Shown: positions 29,013 to 38,060, numbered from the stretch's first letter. The stretch: 45,478 nucleotides of DNA from Candidatus Dojkabacteria bacterium (GCA_023229785.1 JALNYV010000015.1:1-45478); one strand, 5' to 3'. Made by a program: numbers and translations. The notes: generated by a model from the sequence alone, not told the origin.

Positions 29013-31505
29013 ATGAAAAGGTTTCTTATCCTTTTATGTATAATACTTGCTTTATCTGGTGTTACATTGGGTATTGACATAATAGGGTACACTGGAACTA
29101 TCTATGTAAATGATACTAGTTTGGTTACAAATGGCACTTTTTTAAGAGATGGAGAAAGTGAATTTTTTAATGTTACCCTTGTAATGAATGGAAAAGGAAA
29201 CTATATATTGGGTTCTCAGGTAAATTCTACTGCTAATGGAACTGCGGTTTATTCAAACAGAGTTAATGTAACTATCTATGGTGCAACACCAATTATGCCA
29301 CTTTGTACTGAACGCCTTACTTCAGACCCAATGTGTAATAATAACACTTATAATGGAACATTTTTAAGAGAAGGACAGAGTGAGTTGTTTACTATAGACA
29401 TATTTATTGACGCAAATGTTCCTGTTCCTAGCAACTGGACTTTATCTGCTTTTGTTAATTCAACAGCAAACGGAACAGAAGTAAAAAGCAATTCAGTCAT
29501 TATAGAAGTAACAAGCGAAGTAACTACAGAACTTTCTGTTACAATAAATCAACCCACCAATATTTCATATACAAATAAGACAGTTCTTTTTGATGTAGCT
29601 AGTGTAGGTGATGAACTAAAGGATTGTTGGTATGATATAGGGAGTGGAGATGTTTCTTACACTTGTAATAGCACTTTCCAGTTATATTTAAGCGAAGGTA
29701 GTTATTATTTTACTGCGTATGCTAACCAAACAAATGGTAGTGAAACTAGTGCAAATGTTAGTTTTAATGTAGACACTTACCCTGTATGGTCAAACAACGT
29801 ATCTACTTTGAGTGGTATGAATTATAATCCACAATTATTCTACAGTTTCAATATAACTTTTACAGATGTTATTGATTTGGCTAACATAAGTTTCTATTGG
29901 CAAGGAAGTTTATTTTCTACTGAGAATTATACAAGCACATTGTCTGCAACAGTAAGTAATAACTTTACAACCTTGGGTGCAGGTAACTATTCATATTACT
30001 GGATAGGTTGTGATAGGATGGCAAACTGTAACACTACTGACACTTGGGTATATGAGGTAAGGAAAGCAGATACGACTTCTTATGCTTACATTGACAGTTT
30101 AAGAGCAAATAAGACGTATACTTACAACCCTTCAGAACACACTATACTTTCAAATGGCACAACAAATCTGACTGCTTTGCTTTACCTTGATGGCACGTCT
30201 ATTACTAATGGAACAGACATAGTCTTTGGTGCAGGATTGTTTAATGTTACTGTAATCAATGAAGGAAATACAAACTATACTGGAAGCACAGAAACTTGGT
30301 TGGTAAGAGTAAATCAGCATCCTTCATCTACTTATTTGTTTATAGATAATGCCACTTTGAATGTTACTAAGACTTATGGGCTTAACACAAACATAAGTGC
30401 TTACAATACAAATGCTACATTGAGTTTATGGATAAATGGAAGTAATACTCTTAACACTTCTTATAATGTGTTCATTGGGATATTGGGTGCAGGTAGGTAT
30501 AATATAACTGCTTATTCTGTTAATAACACAAATTATAGTGGAAGTAACCAGATGCTTTGGCTTAACGTCACACAGAAAGGAACAGAAGTTATAATGACAG
30601 CAGACGGAACAAGGGGAAATATATTTGCACAGGTAGAAGAAGTAATAAACTTTACAGTTACTTTGAAAGACGTTAACGGAACGTTGCTTACAAATAATGT
30701 AGGTTGGTACAACAACTTTAGCGGTTCTTGGGTGCTTCATAATACGAGTGCTTCGCCTCTTTACAATTCAACAAACTTAATAGGGTTTGCTACTGGACTG
30801 TACTTGTTTGGCGGTAGTTTCTCAGGCAACACAAACTATAGTGCTAGTGGCGAGAACTGGACAATGGAAGTGACTGACTTTAATTTAACTGTGACTTATT
30901 CGTGCAACATATCAGAATTTACTTACAATACAACTAGTGGATGGGTTTACAATCAAACTATAAATATGACTAATGGTACAGGTGGAGATACAGGATTAAA
31001 TGATTTTAGGCAGGTTAACTTATGGGATGTTAAAGTTACTAATATGACTAGTGGTAATAGAGTAAGTATAGGTAATTGGACAGTAAATGGAAGATATATA
31101 AGGGCTTATAATAATGTAAGTTATGCAAATAAACTAGTTAATGTAACTTATTATTACGTATATAAGAGCATTACAAATAATACACAAAAGAGGATAGAAC
31201 CAAGGTGGCAGAATGATACTTGTGGTATATTCAATGTAACTTTAAACACCGCAGGGAGTAATTCAAATGGCACTTTGAAAGCCAAGATAATTGGTGCTTA
31301 TATTCCAAATGCAACTATTAAACTATCAAACGTTTCAAACTATACACTTGCGATTAGTTTAAATAATAATACTTATGTTAGTTTATTTAATCTTACAAGA
31401 GGCACGAGTTATATGTGGTGGCACTGGCTTGACTTGAACGGAACAAAATGGGGTACTAATCTTACTCATACAATAGACTTCCATATGTTTACGGAGGGCA
31501 GTTAA
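29013..31505 (+). CDS. Secreted S-layer-like glycoprotein with Ig-like repeats (830 aa)
   Basis: The ATG at 29013 follows TTGGAG; an upstream in-frame TTG is less likely. The signal peptide (MKRFLILLCIILALSGVTLG) is clear. The mature chain has several Ig-like units, including a pair with 'TYTYNPSEHTILSNGT...GLFNVTVINEGNTNYTGS' and 'GRYNITAYSVNNTNYSGSN', as in archaeal surface proteins. N-X-S/T density is very high and there is no C-terminal anchor. It is coupled with the preceding glycoprotein gene. Confidence 0.75.
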   Translation: MKRFLILLCIILALSGVTLGIDIIGYTGTIYVNDTSLVTNGTFLRDGESEFFNVTLVMNGKGNYILGSQVNSTANGTAVYSNRVNVTIYGATPIMPLCTERLTSDPMCNNNTYNGTFLREGQSELFTIDIFIDANVPVPSNWTLSAFVNSTANGTEVKSNSVIIEVTSEVTTELSVTINQPTNISYTNKTVLFDVASVGDELKDCWYDIGSGDVSYTCNSTFQLYLSEGSYYFTAYANQTNGSETSANVSFNVDTYPVWSNNVSTLSGMNYNPQLFYSFNITFTDVIDLANISFYWQGSLFSTENYTSTLSATVSNNFTTLGAGNYSYYWIGCDRMANCNTTDTWVYEVRKADTTSYAYIDSLRANKTYTYNPSEHTILSNGTTNLTALLYLDGTSITNGTDIVFGAGLFNVTVINEGNTNYTGSTETWLVRVNQHPSSTYLFIDNATLNVTKTYGLNTNISAYNTNATLSLWINGSNTLNTSYNVFIGILGAGRYNITAYSVNNTNYSGSNQMLWLNVTQKGTEVIMTADGTRGNIFAQVEEVINFTVTLKDVNGTLLTNNVGWYNNFSGSWVLHNTSASPLYNSTNLIGFATGLYLFGGSFSGNTNYSASGENWTMEVTDFNLTVTYSCNISEFTYNTTSGWVYNQTINMTNGTGGDTGLNDFRQVNLWDVKVTNMTSGNRVSIGNWTVNGRYIRAYNNVSYANKLVNVTYYYVYKSITNNTQKRIEPRWQNDTCGIFNVTLNTAGSNSNGTLKAKIIGAYIPNATIKLSNVSNYTLAISLNNNTYVSLFNLTRGTSYMWWHWLDLNGTKWGTNLTHTIDFHMFTEGS

Positions 31506-31506
31506 A

Positions 31507-34173
31507 ATGGCACATAATGTATTAAAAACAGTTCCAACAAGTAGTTGGTGGGTACCTTATGGTGCAGAAAATAAGGTTTCTGTTTATGTTAAAGATGATA
31601 CGCTTGGAGAGTATGACTTAACACCGCACATGGTTTCTTGGGATTTTGACTTGGTTAATAATAGGATAGCAGTAGGAACATTACATCTTTACTCAATTAC
31701 TTCAGAAGAACAGGCATATTTGGATAGAATGAACCGAGTTAAAGTATTTGTTGGCAATACAATATTACACGTGTTTGAGATTAAGAAAGTGGCTTTTGAC
31801 ACAACACAGGGTGCTACTATTACTCTTGAAGGAATAGAATGTAAAGCATTAAGGGCTTTAACTAACAGAATGACAACTACTGATTATCAAGATGTGCTTA
31901 GTGAAACTATTACTACTGATTTGATTAGTGGCATATTTGAGCAAGGCACCATTTCTAGTTTTGGCAAAGTATTCTTTAGGGCAGAGTTTGATAAGAAATT
32001 AAAATGTTTAATGAACCAAGCGGATTATCATAGGGCAGACTGGTGGATAACTTGGAGTGAAGCAAGTTCATATAACACTGATTATTATAATATTTCTCAA
32101 AATAGGGGTAGTGGAACTAGCCTTTGGACATTTACAACTGATGGAGAAGACCAGAACATATTTTTAACAAGCAAAGCGGAAGACCAAAGTAATATCGTTA
32201 ATTATGTAATTTGCATTGGTGCAGGAAATGAACTTACTTCTATCAACTACCATGCAACTACGAACAGAACTTATTTGAATGGCGGAGATACTTGGTTAGC
32301 AACGGCTATAGATGCAGACGATACAACTTTAACTGTGAATAATACGAATGGATTTCCAACAGCAGGAACAATAACATTAGGTACAGAACAGATAACTTAT
32401 ACTGGAAAAACACAAAGTGCAACTACTGGAACTTTTACAGGATGCACTAGGGCTAGTGGTAGTACTACTGCAATATCTCATCCAGTAGACACACCGATTA
32501 TTAACCGCCATACTTTAATTGTAGATGATGCTAGTAGTTTTGGTGATACTGGACAAGTATGGGTTGGAAGCGAAAGGATTAGGTATACAAGTAAGACAGC
32601 AACTACTTTAGTTCTAGGTGATACAACTTATAGAGGATATTATAAAGATGGAACTTCTGGTGATACTACTCCTGTTTATGCTCACGCTGATAACATAGAA
32701 GTGTGGGATGCTCAATATACTCCAACTAGCACACAAACAGGAAGTTCTATTGATGATAATGGATTAGTGGAAGCTAAATACGATTTCAGGACTATAATTG
32801 ACAGGAATATGTTAGATGTGACTGCACAGGCAATACTTGCAGAGAATAGAACACTAAAAGAAAACATAGTTGTTATTCCAATAAACCAGTTTGAGTGGTT
32901 TGATGATAAGAAACTAAAGTTGGGTGATACTGTTACTTTGATTGACAGTTCAGCAGCTTTAAGTGGAGATTATGAAATAAAGAGGTTGCACGTGTTCAGA
33001 AACCATGGTAGTCAACAGAGTTGCGAAATTGAGTTAGGCAAAGAGAGAGTAGATTATGTAAAGAGCATAGCAGACGCACAGATATTTACAAAAGATATTA
33101 CTTCCTACGCACAAGGAAGTCCTGTAATTGTAAGTGATAGCGAGAGTGATAACTGTGATACAAGCGTTAATCTTACTGATGAATTTTATGGTATTGATTT
33201 AGATGTAATAATTCCAAAGAATACAATAGCAGTTAAAAATATGAATTTAAATTATACGATTGGAAGATATAAAGTATTTGCTAGTTCAACTCCGAGTGGA
33301 GGTGGAGATACAACAGTTTCAGGTGGAGGTTCTACAACAGTATCAGGGGGAGGAAGTACAAGTGGAACTAATTATTCATTAGCAGGAACATCACCAACAA
33401 GTCATACATCAGGGGGTAATACTGTTACTGGTGTTTCAGTTACAGGGGATGGTTCTACTTATGATGATTTAATTACAGGAATATCCCTACCCCAAAATGA
33501 AACACAAGATATAACGATTAATCTTACTATGTGGGCGAGTGCTAATATGAGTATAGTATATTTAAGATTAAAAGACCCTAGTTCTAATAGATATTATCCT
33601 GATGCTACAGGTTTAAGAACCATATTAAGAGTTGCATCTCATACTCATACACAAGGTAATGATAGTGGTGGGAGTACAGAAGTTACAACCGATACAGCAA
33701 ATATAACCAAACACGCATCTCCTACTATGATTATACCTATTAGTTGGTTAGATGAAAGTTCTTCTAATTATAAACTACAAATATGCACTTCTACTTCAGG
33801 AACAGTATATTATACCTATGATATTATAGAAAATGCAGCACATAGCCATACAACTCCAGACCATCAACACGCAACACCTGACCATCAACACGCAACCCCA
33901 AATCATATTCATACTATTACTTATGGTATAACTTCGGTTGCTTCTGCTTGTTCTGATATACAAGTTTATATTGATGGAACTGAAAAGACATCTGCAATAG
34001 AAAGTTTATATGGTACTCTTTCAACATCTTTAATGAATGAAGTTAATTTGGCAGACAGTTCAATTTTTACATTTGAGGCAGGAAAGAGGTATAGTATTAA
34101 AGTTAGACCTACTGGAAAATGTTTTATCCACGCAGGAGTGCAGGGAGAATTGTTTATTAAATCAACAACATGA
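31507..34173 (+). CDS. Tail tip/hub protein with His-rich fibre end (888 aa)
   Basis: Residues 1-250 resemble hub proteins that begin 'KVSVYVKDD...SWDFDLVNN...LHLYSIT'. Two copies of a small beta domain ('LTVNNTNGFPTAGTITLGTEQITYTG') at about 262-400 are common in phage tail proteins. After hub strands to about 520 and a Gly/Ser/Thr linker near 600, the C-terminal part carries HTHTQG and a repeat of DHQHATP with flanking HSH and HIH motifs, like metal-binding fibre tips. No signal peptide, so it is a true virion protein in contrast to its neighbours. Confidence 0.8.
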   Translation: MAHNVLKTVPTSSWWVPYGAENKVSVYVKDDTLGEYDLTPHMVSWDFDLVNNRIAVGTLHLYSITSEEQAYLDRMNRVKVFVGNTILHVFEIKKVAFDTTQGATITLEGIECKALRALTNRMTTTDYQDVLSETITTDLISGIFEQGTISSFGKVFFRAEFDKKLKCLMNQADYHRADWWITWSEASSYNTDYYNISQNRGSGTSLWTFTTDGEDQNIFLTSKAEDQSNIVNYVICIGAGNELTSINYHATTNRTYLNGGDTWLATAIDADDTTLTVNNTNGFPTAGTITLGTEQITYTGKTQSATTGTFTGCTRASGSTTAISHPVDTPIINRHTLIVDDASSFGDTGQVWVGSERIRYTSKTATTLVLGDTTYRGYYKDGTSGDTTPVYAHADNIEVWDAQYTPTSTQTGSSIDDNGLVEAKYDFRTIIDRNMLDVTAQAILAENRTLKENIVVIPINQFEWFDDKKLKLGDTVTLIDSSAALSGDYEIKRLHVFRNHGSQQSCEIELGKERVDYVKSIADAQIFTKDITSYAQGSPVIVSDSESDNCDTSVNLTDEFYGIDLDVIIPKNTIAVKNMNLNYTIGRYKVFASSTPSGGGDTTVSGGGSTTVSGGGSTSGTNYSLAGTSPTSHTSGGNTVTGVSVTGDGSTYDDLITGISLPQNETQDITINLTMWASANMSIVYLRLKDPSSNRYYPDATGLRTILRVASHTHTQGNDSGGSTEVTTDTANITKHASPTMIIPISWLDESSSNYKLQICTSTSGTVYYTYDIIENAAHSHTTPDHQHATPDHQHATPNHIHTITYGITSVASACSDIQVYIDGTEKTSAIESLYGTLSTSLMNEVNLADSSIFTFEAGKRYSIKVRPTGKCFIHAGVQGELFIKSTT

Positions 34174-34388
34174 ATAAAGAAGATAGAGAGCATTTGGACA
34201 GGATAGAAGGCAAGATTGACGTAATTAACGAAAGAAGCATCCGCACTGAAGATAAAGTATCAGCACATTTAGACGAACACGCAAAGAGGGTTAGGTACGC
34301 ACTTGCGATGCTCGGCACGTTTGGGTTGGCTTTCACTGTGTTTTTAGTCAAGTGTGGTAAATGGATTTGGATAAAGTTAACCGATTAA
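34170..34388 (+). CDS. XhlA-like coiled-coil membrane protein (72 aa)
   Basis: A charged amphipathic helix (about 3-40, 'DREHLDRIEGKIDVINERS') is followed by one TM helix (about 45-62) and a basic end, the layout of hemolysin XhlA/holin-accessory proteins of phages. ATGA overlap with the tip gene. A role in envelope permeabilisation or virion release is likely by analogy. Confidence 0.7.
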   Translation: MNKEDREHLDRIEGKIDVINERSIRTEDKVSAHLDEHAKRVRYALAMLGTFGLAFTVFLVKCGKWIWIKLTD

Positions 34389-34396
34389 TTTAAATA
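34389..34396 (+). promoter_or_regulatory. TATA-like box before the egress/accessory genes
   Basis: ATTTAAATAG directly follows the stop of the XhlA-like gene. The spacing to the AGGAGG SD at 34414-34419 is short (about 18 bases), so a transcript starting at the usual distance would barely include the SD. It may be a weak or chance box. Confidence 0.35.
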
Positions 34397-34427
34397 GTTA
34401 AAATGAGTATGTAAGGAGGAACGCAAA

Positions 34428-34607
34428 ATGAATTTAGACAACTTTTTGAACATCTTTAGACGCAAACCAGAACCGCAAATGGCTTTACCTTTTTGGGCTT
34501 TTAGATTAGAGTGTCCAGTGTGCAAGATGAGTTTTATCAGTCCAGAGGCACATTACAAACAAGCGTTAAAGGACTTGAATTATAAGCATCAAAGGTGTAG
34601 ACAATGA
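34428..34607 (+). CDS. Small Cys/His protein (59 aa)
   Basis: An AGGAGG SD lies eight bases before the ATG, and the stop overlaps the next ATG (ATGA). A CPVC pair, a His and a final Cys (residues 29-57) suggest a zinc finger; the pattern C-x2-C...H...H-x3-C is close to a C2H2-type knuckle. The function is unknown. Confidence 0.65.
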   Translation: MNLDNFLNIFRRKPEPQMALPFWAFRLECPVCKMSFISPEAHYKQALKDLNYKHQRCRQ

Positions 34608-34900
34608 GTGAAGAAAAGCCATTTTTTATACTTTCTATACCTAACGGCACTTATCCTCAGTTAGAGCAACTTAAAACGCTTTTAAGACCATTTGCTAAAG
34701 AAAATAACCTTGTTGTTACGATTAAAAACATAGAACCTACCTCTTTTTCTGACTTGAAAGTTTGGTTAGAGGGTATGTTAGTTACCTTAAATAATATGCC
34801 CGTTAAAGTGGTTCCAAAGGAAGCAGTTATTAACGAAGTGTTGGATAAAGAAATAAGGGCAAAGGCAACCGAGATACTAAAGAAGGAAGGTAGATTGTAA
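34604..34900 (+). CDS. Hypothetical protein (98 aa)
   Basis: An alpha/beta chain (FFILSIPNGTYPQLEQL, NLVVTIKNI) with a helical Lys/Glu-rich C-terminus. It is ATGA-coupled to the small zinc-like gene and overlaps the acidic mini-gene by one base. No motif is recognised. Confidence 0.6.
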   Translation: MSEEKPFFILSIPNGTYPQLEQLKTLLRPFAKENNLVVTIKNIEPTSFSDLKVWLEGMLVTLNNMPVKVVPKEAVINEVLDKEIRAKATEILKKEGRL

Positions 34901-34992
34901 TGCCACTAAAATATTTTGGATTAGAAGACGAAGAAGACGATAACTTTAATATTGACGACGAAGAAGATATAGATGTAGTAGATATAGTCTAG
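34900..34992 (+). CDS. Very acidic mini-protein (30 aa)
   Basis: The ATG overlaps the previous stop (TAATG) behind AAGGAAGG. The peptide is more than half Asp/Glu (GLEDEEDDNFNIDDEED). It ends inside the SD of the holin-like gene. It may be a DNA-mimic or binding peptide, but only the layout supports the gene. Confidence 0.5.
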   Translation: MPLKYFGLEDEEDDNFNIDDEEDIDVVDIV

Positions 34993-35003
34993 GAGGAACA
35001 AAA

Positions 35004-35279
35004 ATGGTAAATTGGGTAGATTTAGGTACCGCTATACTGATTCCGATTGGAAGAAGCTTGTCTGGTTGGTTTCAGAACTGCTATTTAGATGATGGCAAGG
35101 TGCAAGACTTTGAATGGAGGTTGTTAGCATCTACGATATTAAGTGTGGGTGTTCCTTCAGTTGCATTGTATTTCAGCTTTAACGCAGCAGGTATTGATTT
35201 AAGTGCATTAGGTGCTGCCTGTGGCGGTTTATTGGTAGATATGGTGTTGAGAGCCATCAAAGCAAAGAAAAAGGCTTAA
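35004..35279 (+). CDS. Holin-like membrane protein (91 aa)
   Basis: Two hydrophobic segments (about 38-58 and 62-84) separated by a short turn, with a polar N-terminus and a Lys-rich C-terminus, fit a small holin. AGGAGG SD. It closes the structural operon. No peptidoglycan hydrolase is seen nearby, in keeping with an archaeal host. TM prediction was done by eye. Confidence 0.6.
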   Translation: MVNWVDLGTAILIPIGRSLSGWFQNCYLDDGKVQDFEWRLLASTILSVGVPSVALYFSFNAAGIDLSALGAACGGLLVDMVLRAIKAKKKA

Positions 35280-35302
35280 AACGCAAGGGATTAAGGATTT
35301 TG

Positions 35303-35366
35303 AAGTAAGGTATTGGGGCAGAATAAGAAGGATTTGAGGTGTTTCTCTTTGCCCACTGCCTTACTT
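35303..35366 (+). terminator. Interrupted hairpin at the end of the structural operon
   Basis: AAGTAAGG (35303-35310) pairs with CCTTACTT (35359-35366), and inside it GGGCA (35316-35320) pairs with TGCCC (35350-35354). It follows the last virion gene and may end transcription or protect the 3' end. A small inverted repeat ACTAT-ATC-ATAGT follows at 35371-35383. Confidence 0.4.
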
Positions 35367-35444
35367 ATCTACTATATCATAGTGAAAGTAAGTTAATAAA
35401 CCTTTCTAATGAGAGATATAGATGAGTGCTATGCCTCCAACTAC

Positions 35445-35471
35445 TTGTCAGTGTGACGAAAGCTTTAATAA
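35445..35471 (+). promoter_or_regulatory. Promoter P2: upstream element TTGTCAGTGTGA plus TATA-like box
   Basis: The element at 35445-35456 is followed after seven bases by TTTAATAA (35464-35471). GAGGTG begins 24 bases later and the ATG at 35507 follows six bases after that. The layout matches P3 at 39828-39856, except for a weaker TATA box. Confidence 0.65.
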
Positions 35472-35506
35472 GGTGTGTTAATTACTATACCTCTGAGGTG
35501 TTAGAA

Positions 35507-35884
35507 ATGGTAAAAACATTAAAAGACATAAGTCTTCAGGCAAATGAAAATTATTTAGGAAAAGCAGAGTATTTTGGTGGTGAAGAATGTATAAGAAATA
35601 GATTAAAGGCAGAAGCGATTGCTTGGATAAAAGAACTTGAAAATCCAGATAATAAAGGCACTAATCCTGATGGAACTTTTAATATCCCTTCAAGAACAAC
35701 TATTGAATGGATTAAGCATTTTTTTTCAATATCAGAGGGGGATTTATGTGATAATACGTGCCATATTTGTGGTAGTAAAGAGCATATAGTTTGCGGTTCA
35801 GGAGAATTAGGCAATATAAAATATACTTGCTCTAAATGTTATTTAGAAGGTATAGATGAATCATTAAAGGAGGAAAGCAAATGA
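35507..35884 (+). CDS. Zinc-ribbon protein (125 aa)
   Basis: The start at 35507 is set by promoter P2 and GAGGTG; an in-frame ATG at 35426 lies upstream of the promoter. A helical N-terminal 75 residues leads to a zinc ribbon (CDNTCHICGSKEH..., then CSKC, about 82-110). It overlaps the next gene by four bases. It could be a regulator; the family is unknown. Confidence 0.65.
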   Translation: MVKTLKDISLQANENYLGKAEYFGGEECIRNRLKAEAIAWIKELENPDNKGTNPDGTFNIPSRTTIEWIKHFFSISEGDLCDNTCHICGSKEHIVCGSGELGNIKYTCSKCYLEGIDESLKEESK

Positions 35885-36063
35885 ATAAAAAGAAGTTATT
35901 GATTAAGAACAACGGTATAGTGATAGAAGTGCCAAAATCAACAGAACAGAAATTTGGTGAAAGAAGGGAAGAATTTGTAGGTAATGGAACTAAATTTATT
36001 AGTTATGGGGTTAAATTAAAGAAATTTAAATCTAACGCCAAAGTAACAATGGTTAATTTATGA
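35881..36063 (+). CDS. Small basic protein (60 aa)
   Basis: AAGGAGG SD and ATGA overlaps at both ends. The chain is Lys-rich and strand-like (LLIKNNGIVIEVPK...FISYGVKLKKFK), perhaps a small nucleic-acid-binding protein. No family is recognised. Confidence 0.6.
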   Translation: MNKKKLLIKNNGIVIEVPKSTEQKFGERREEFVGNGTKFISYGVKLKKFKSNAKVTMVNL

Positions 36064-36803
36064 CAAGAAAATCTAATGAATCACTTATGTTAGAGGTGCA
36101 TAGTTTACTTACCAATGAGCAGGTTAAAGAGCATAAGGAAAGAATCAGACTTGAATATAAAGATTTGGGGCTTTCTGATAAAGCAATCATTGAAATAATA
36201 GCAAAAGAAATAGGAATAAACATGGAGGAGAGGACTAAAATGACAGACGAAAAGGAATTAAAAGGCGTGATTGAAGAAAAGAAGCTAACTGAAGGACTAA
36301 GCAACGGTAAGGTTTGGAAGCGGTGGACATACAAGGTAAGCGGTGCTAATCTTACTCTTGCTACCTTTACCGAGTATCCTTTCAGCATAGGTCAGACGGT
36401 TAAGATAATCTATGTAGACAACGTAAACGGCAGTAACACTTACCACAATGTACAGTCTATGGAACTAGACGCACTTTCGGTAGTTAAAGAGGAAACCATT
36501 GGCTTGAAACCAACTGAAAAAACTTATCCAGTAGGGCATAATTTTGAAGGAATGACACCAAGCCAAGTTAATGAAGGATATGATAAAAATAAAGAAGTAA
36601 AACCCTTGTATGGAGAAAATAGGCAGTTGAATAGTGCTAACATTGAATACTTTGAAGACCTTAATGGCACTGACTTGAGCAAAAGAATGACAGAGTTTGG
36701 CAGGAACCATAATGTATTTGCTTCTCAGACGCACGTGTTTAGCGGATATAACGCAAGGGCAGAACCTATTAACTTGTTTTGTGCCTTTGTATGGTGGAGG
36801 TAA
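36060..36803 (+). CDS. OB-fold-like protein, possible single-strand DNA binding (247 aa)
   Basis: Residues about 80-138 follow the OB-fold/SSB pattern: 'GKVWKRWTYKVSGANLTLATF', a turn, 'SIGQTVKIIYVDN' and 'YHNVQSMEL'. The N-terminal 60 residues are a helical extension, and a second ATG at 36240 (codon 61) has GGAGG upstream, so a shorter 187-residue product is possible. The C-terminus is Asn/Phe/Trp-rich. A role in replication or recombination is likely by analogy. Confidence 0.6.
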   Translation: MTRKSNESLMLEVHSLLTNEQVKEHKERIRLEYKDLGLSDKAIIEIIAKEIGINMEERTKMTDEKELKGVIEEKKLTEGLSNGKVWKRWTYKVSGANLTLATFTEYPFSIGQTVKIIYVDNVNGSNTYHNVQSMELDALSVVKEETIGLKPTEKTYPVGHNFEGMTPSQVNEGYDKNKEVKPLYGENRQLNSANIEYFEDLNGTDLSKRMTEFGRNHNVFASQTHVFSGYNARAEPINLFCAFVWWR

Positions 36804-36806
36804 AAA

Positions 36807-36968
36807 ATGTCAATAAAAATCACTATGAACAAAGAAAAATGGCGAATAAACATACAAGAAGAAGTATTTGAGTATCCTACCAAAGAGGAATTTGATAGTG
36901 ACTTAAAATCTTTTATAAACAGCAAAAATGTGTTTGGCAAACTAAATAATAAAGATGAGAGGTACTAA
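36807..36968 (+). CDS. Small charged protein (53 aa)
   Basis: A GGAGG SD lies seven bases before the ATG, and the stop is one base before the next ATG. The product is polar with a Trp and alternating charged residues (MSIKITMNKEKWRINIQEEV). The function is unknown. Confidence 0.6.
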   Translation: MSIKITMNKEKWRINIQEEVFEYPTKEEFDSDLKSFINSKNVFGKLNNKDERY

Positions 36969-36969
36969 G

Positions 36970-37191
36970 ATGGAAGAAGAAGAAGAAACTGAACAGACAT
37001 CTAGTATGACTATCGGCACACCTGCAAAAGGAGGTGCTTTTAAGTTTTATTTCTCTCTTGATGAGCCATTAGAGAAACTTATACCAATAAAAGCTGAAGA
37101 CGTAGAGAAAGCCAAGGGGCTTACTAAGATACAGAAAGGATTAAAAGTTTTGGCTTACCTAAGAGAACAGGGTTTTTGCAGGGGAGAGTAA
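36970..37191 (+). CDS. Small protein with acidic head and 'TPAKGGAFKFYF' core (73 aa)
   Basis: The ATG at 36970 follows GAGAGG. Five Glu follow the first Met; then TIGTPAKGGAFKFYFSLDEP forms a strand core and the end is helical (KAKGLTKIQKGLKVLAYL). No family is recognised. It precedes a gene starting with a GC-rich repeat. Confidence 0.6.
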   Translation: MEEEEETEQTSSMTIGTPAKGGAFKFYFSLDEPLEKLIPIKAEDVEKAKGLTKIQKGLKVLAYLREQGFCRGE

Positions 37192-37192
37192 A

Positions 37193-37220
37193 ATGACACC
37201 CCCCACGACGACGCTGAAAG
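37193..37220 (+). repeat. 28-bp GC-rich direct repeat, copy 1
   Basis: Identical over 28 bases to 39966-39993, with the core CCCCCCACGACGACGC. Both copies are read in the same frame (MTPPTTTLK). The high GC content contrasts with the surroundings. Confidence 0.95.
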
Positions 37221-37408
37221 CACAATTAACAACAACGGAAGAGTTTGATGTTATTATTTGTGACAATAAGAAATGTAAAAATAAGTTTATTATGTTTTGT
37301 AGATATGTTTATGACGTTGCAGATAACGGACAAGAAGATATAAGAAATGAATCATTAACATTTATGAAGTTCTGCCCTTTTTGTGGAAAGAAACAGGAGA
37401 AAAAATGA
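37193..37408 (+). CDS. Zinc-ribbon protein starting with the MTPPTTTLK repeat (71 aa)
   Basis: The first 28 bases are an exact copy of 39966-39993 and encode MTPPTTTLK. The rest has Cys pairs (CDNKKCKNKF and CPFCGKK), a zinc ribbon joined to a Tyr/Asp-rich centre. The start has only a weak SD (GGGGAG). ATGA overlap with the next gene. Confidence 0.6.
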   Translation: MTPPTTTLKAQLTTTEEFDVIICDNKKCKNKFIMFCRYVYDVADNGQEDIRNESLTFMKFCPFCGKKQEKK

Positions 37409-37869
37409 TGAAATACGAGCCAAGCCCGACGGAACACAACGAAGAATGGTATTTAAAACACAATCCACAGAAAGTAGCAACTTTTATGTGTGATGATTGC
37501 GGAGAATGGGTAAGGCAGGATAGGCTTGAGTTTCACGAATGTCCAAAAGATAAGAAAGAAAGCCCTGTGGAACTTGATATTTGGACTACAAATCAGATTA
37601 AAGATGCTTGTATAGGTATTAATAGCATTTTATTGCCAACAAAATGGATTAAACTTGAACGCCATAATGAGATAGTCGCCAAGCTGAAGCAGGAACTCGC
37701 CGAGAGCATACCCAAGGCTCAATTGCAACATCTCCAAGACATGATTAAGAAAGAAATGGAAATTGCACATAAAGCAAATACAAACAATGGAAACCAAAGT
37801 TGGCAAACATTGAATATGATTAGAGTGCAAATAGATAAGCTTCTCGGCACAGGCAAGGGGGAACAATGA
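37405..37869 (+). CDS. Zinc-finger plus coiled-coil protein (154 aa)
   Basis: The ATG at 37405 follows CAGGAG in the end of the preceding gene. A finger (CDDCGEW...FHEC) at about 29-46 is followed by a helical region containing KQELAES in unusually GC-rich codons (37672-37745). The coding DNA ends in AAGGGGGAACAATGA, the same junction as at 40399. The function is unknown; the mosaic base composition suggests imported segments. Confidence 0.65.
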   Translation: MMKYEPSPTEHNEEWYLKHNPQKVATFMCDDCGEWVRQDRLEFHECPKDKKESPVELDIWTTNQIKDACIGINSILLPTKWIKLERHNEIVAKLKQELAESIPKAQLQHLQDMIKKEMEIAHKANTNNGNQSWQTLNMIRVQIDKLLGTGKGEQ

Positions 37870-38060
37870 AATACGAAGACATACCTAAAGGAATAAGGGA
37901 TAGAATGTTATTAGACGAATGGATTACAGGCAACGCTTTTTGTCTTAAAAAAGAAGATGGCACTTTTGAAAGAATTGACCCTATGAAAGTAATATTAAAT
38001 ATAACAACAGGCAAGTTTGAAATAGTAAAGAAACATTCAGCCAAGGGGGACAAGCCATGA
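37866..38060 (+). CDS. Hypothetical protein (64 aa)
   Basis: SD AAGGGGGA and ATGA overlap. The chain starts MKYEDIPKG, like the MKYEPSPTE start of the gene before, then is mixed strand and helix. No motif is recognised. The end carries TTCAGCCAAGGGGGA, a sequence shared with the end of the gene at 40412. Confidence 0.6.
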   Translation: MKYEDIPKGIRDRMLLDEWITGNAFCLKKEDGTFERIDPMKVILNITTGKFEIVKKHSAKGDKP

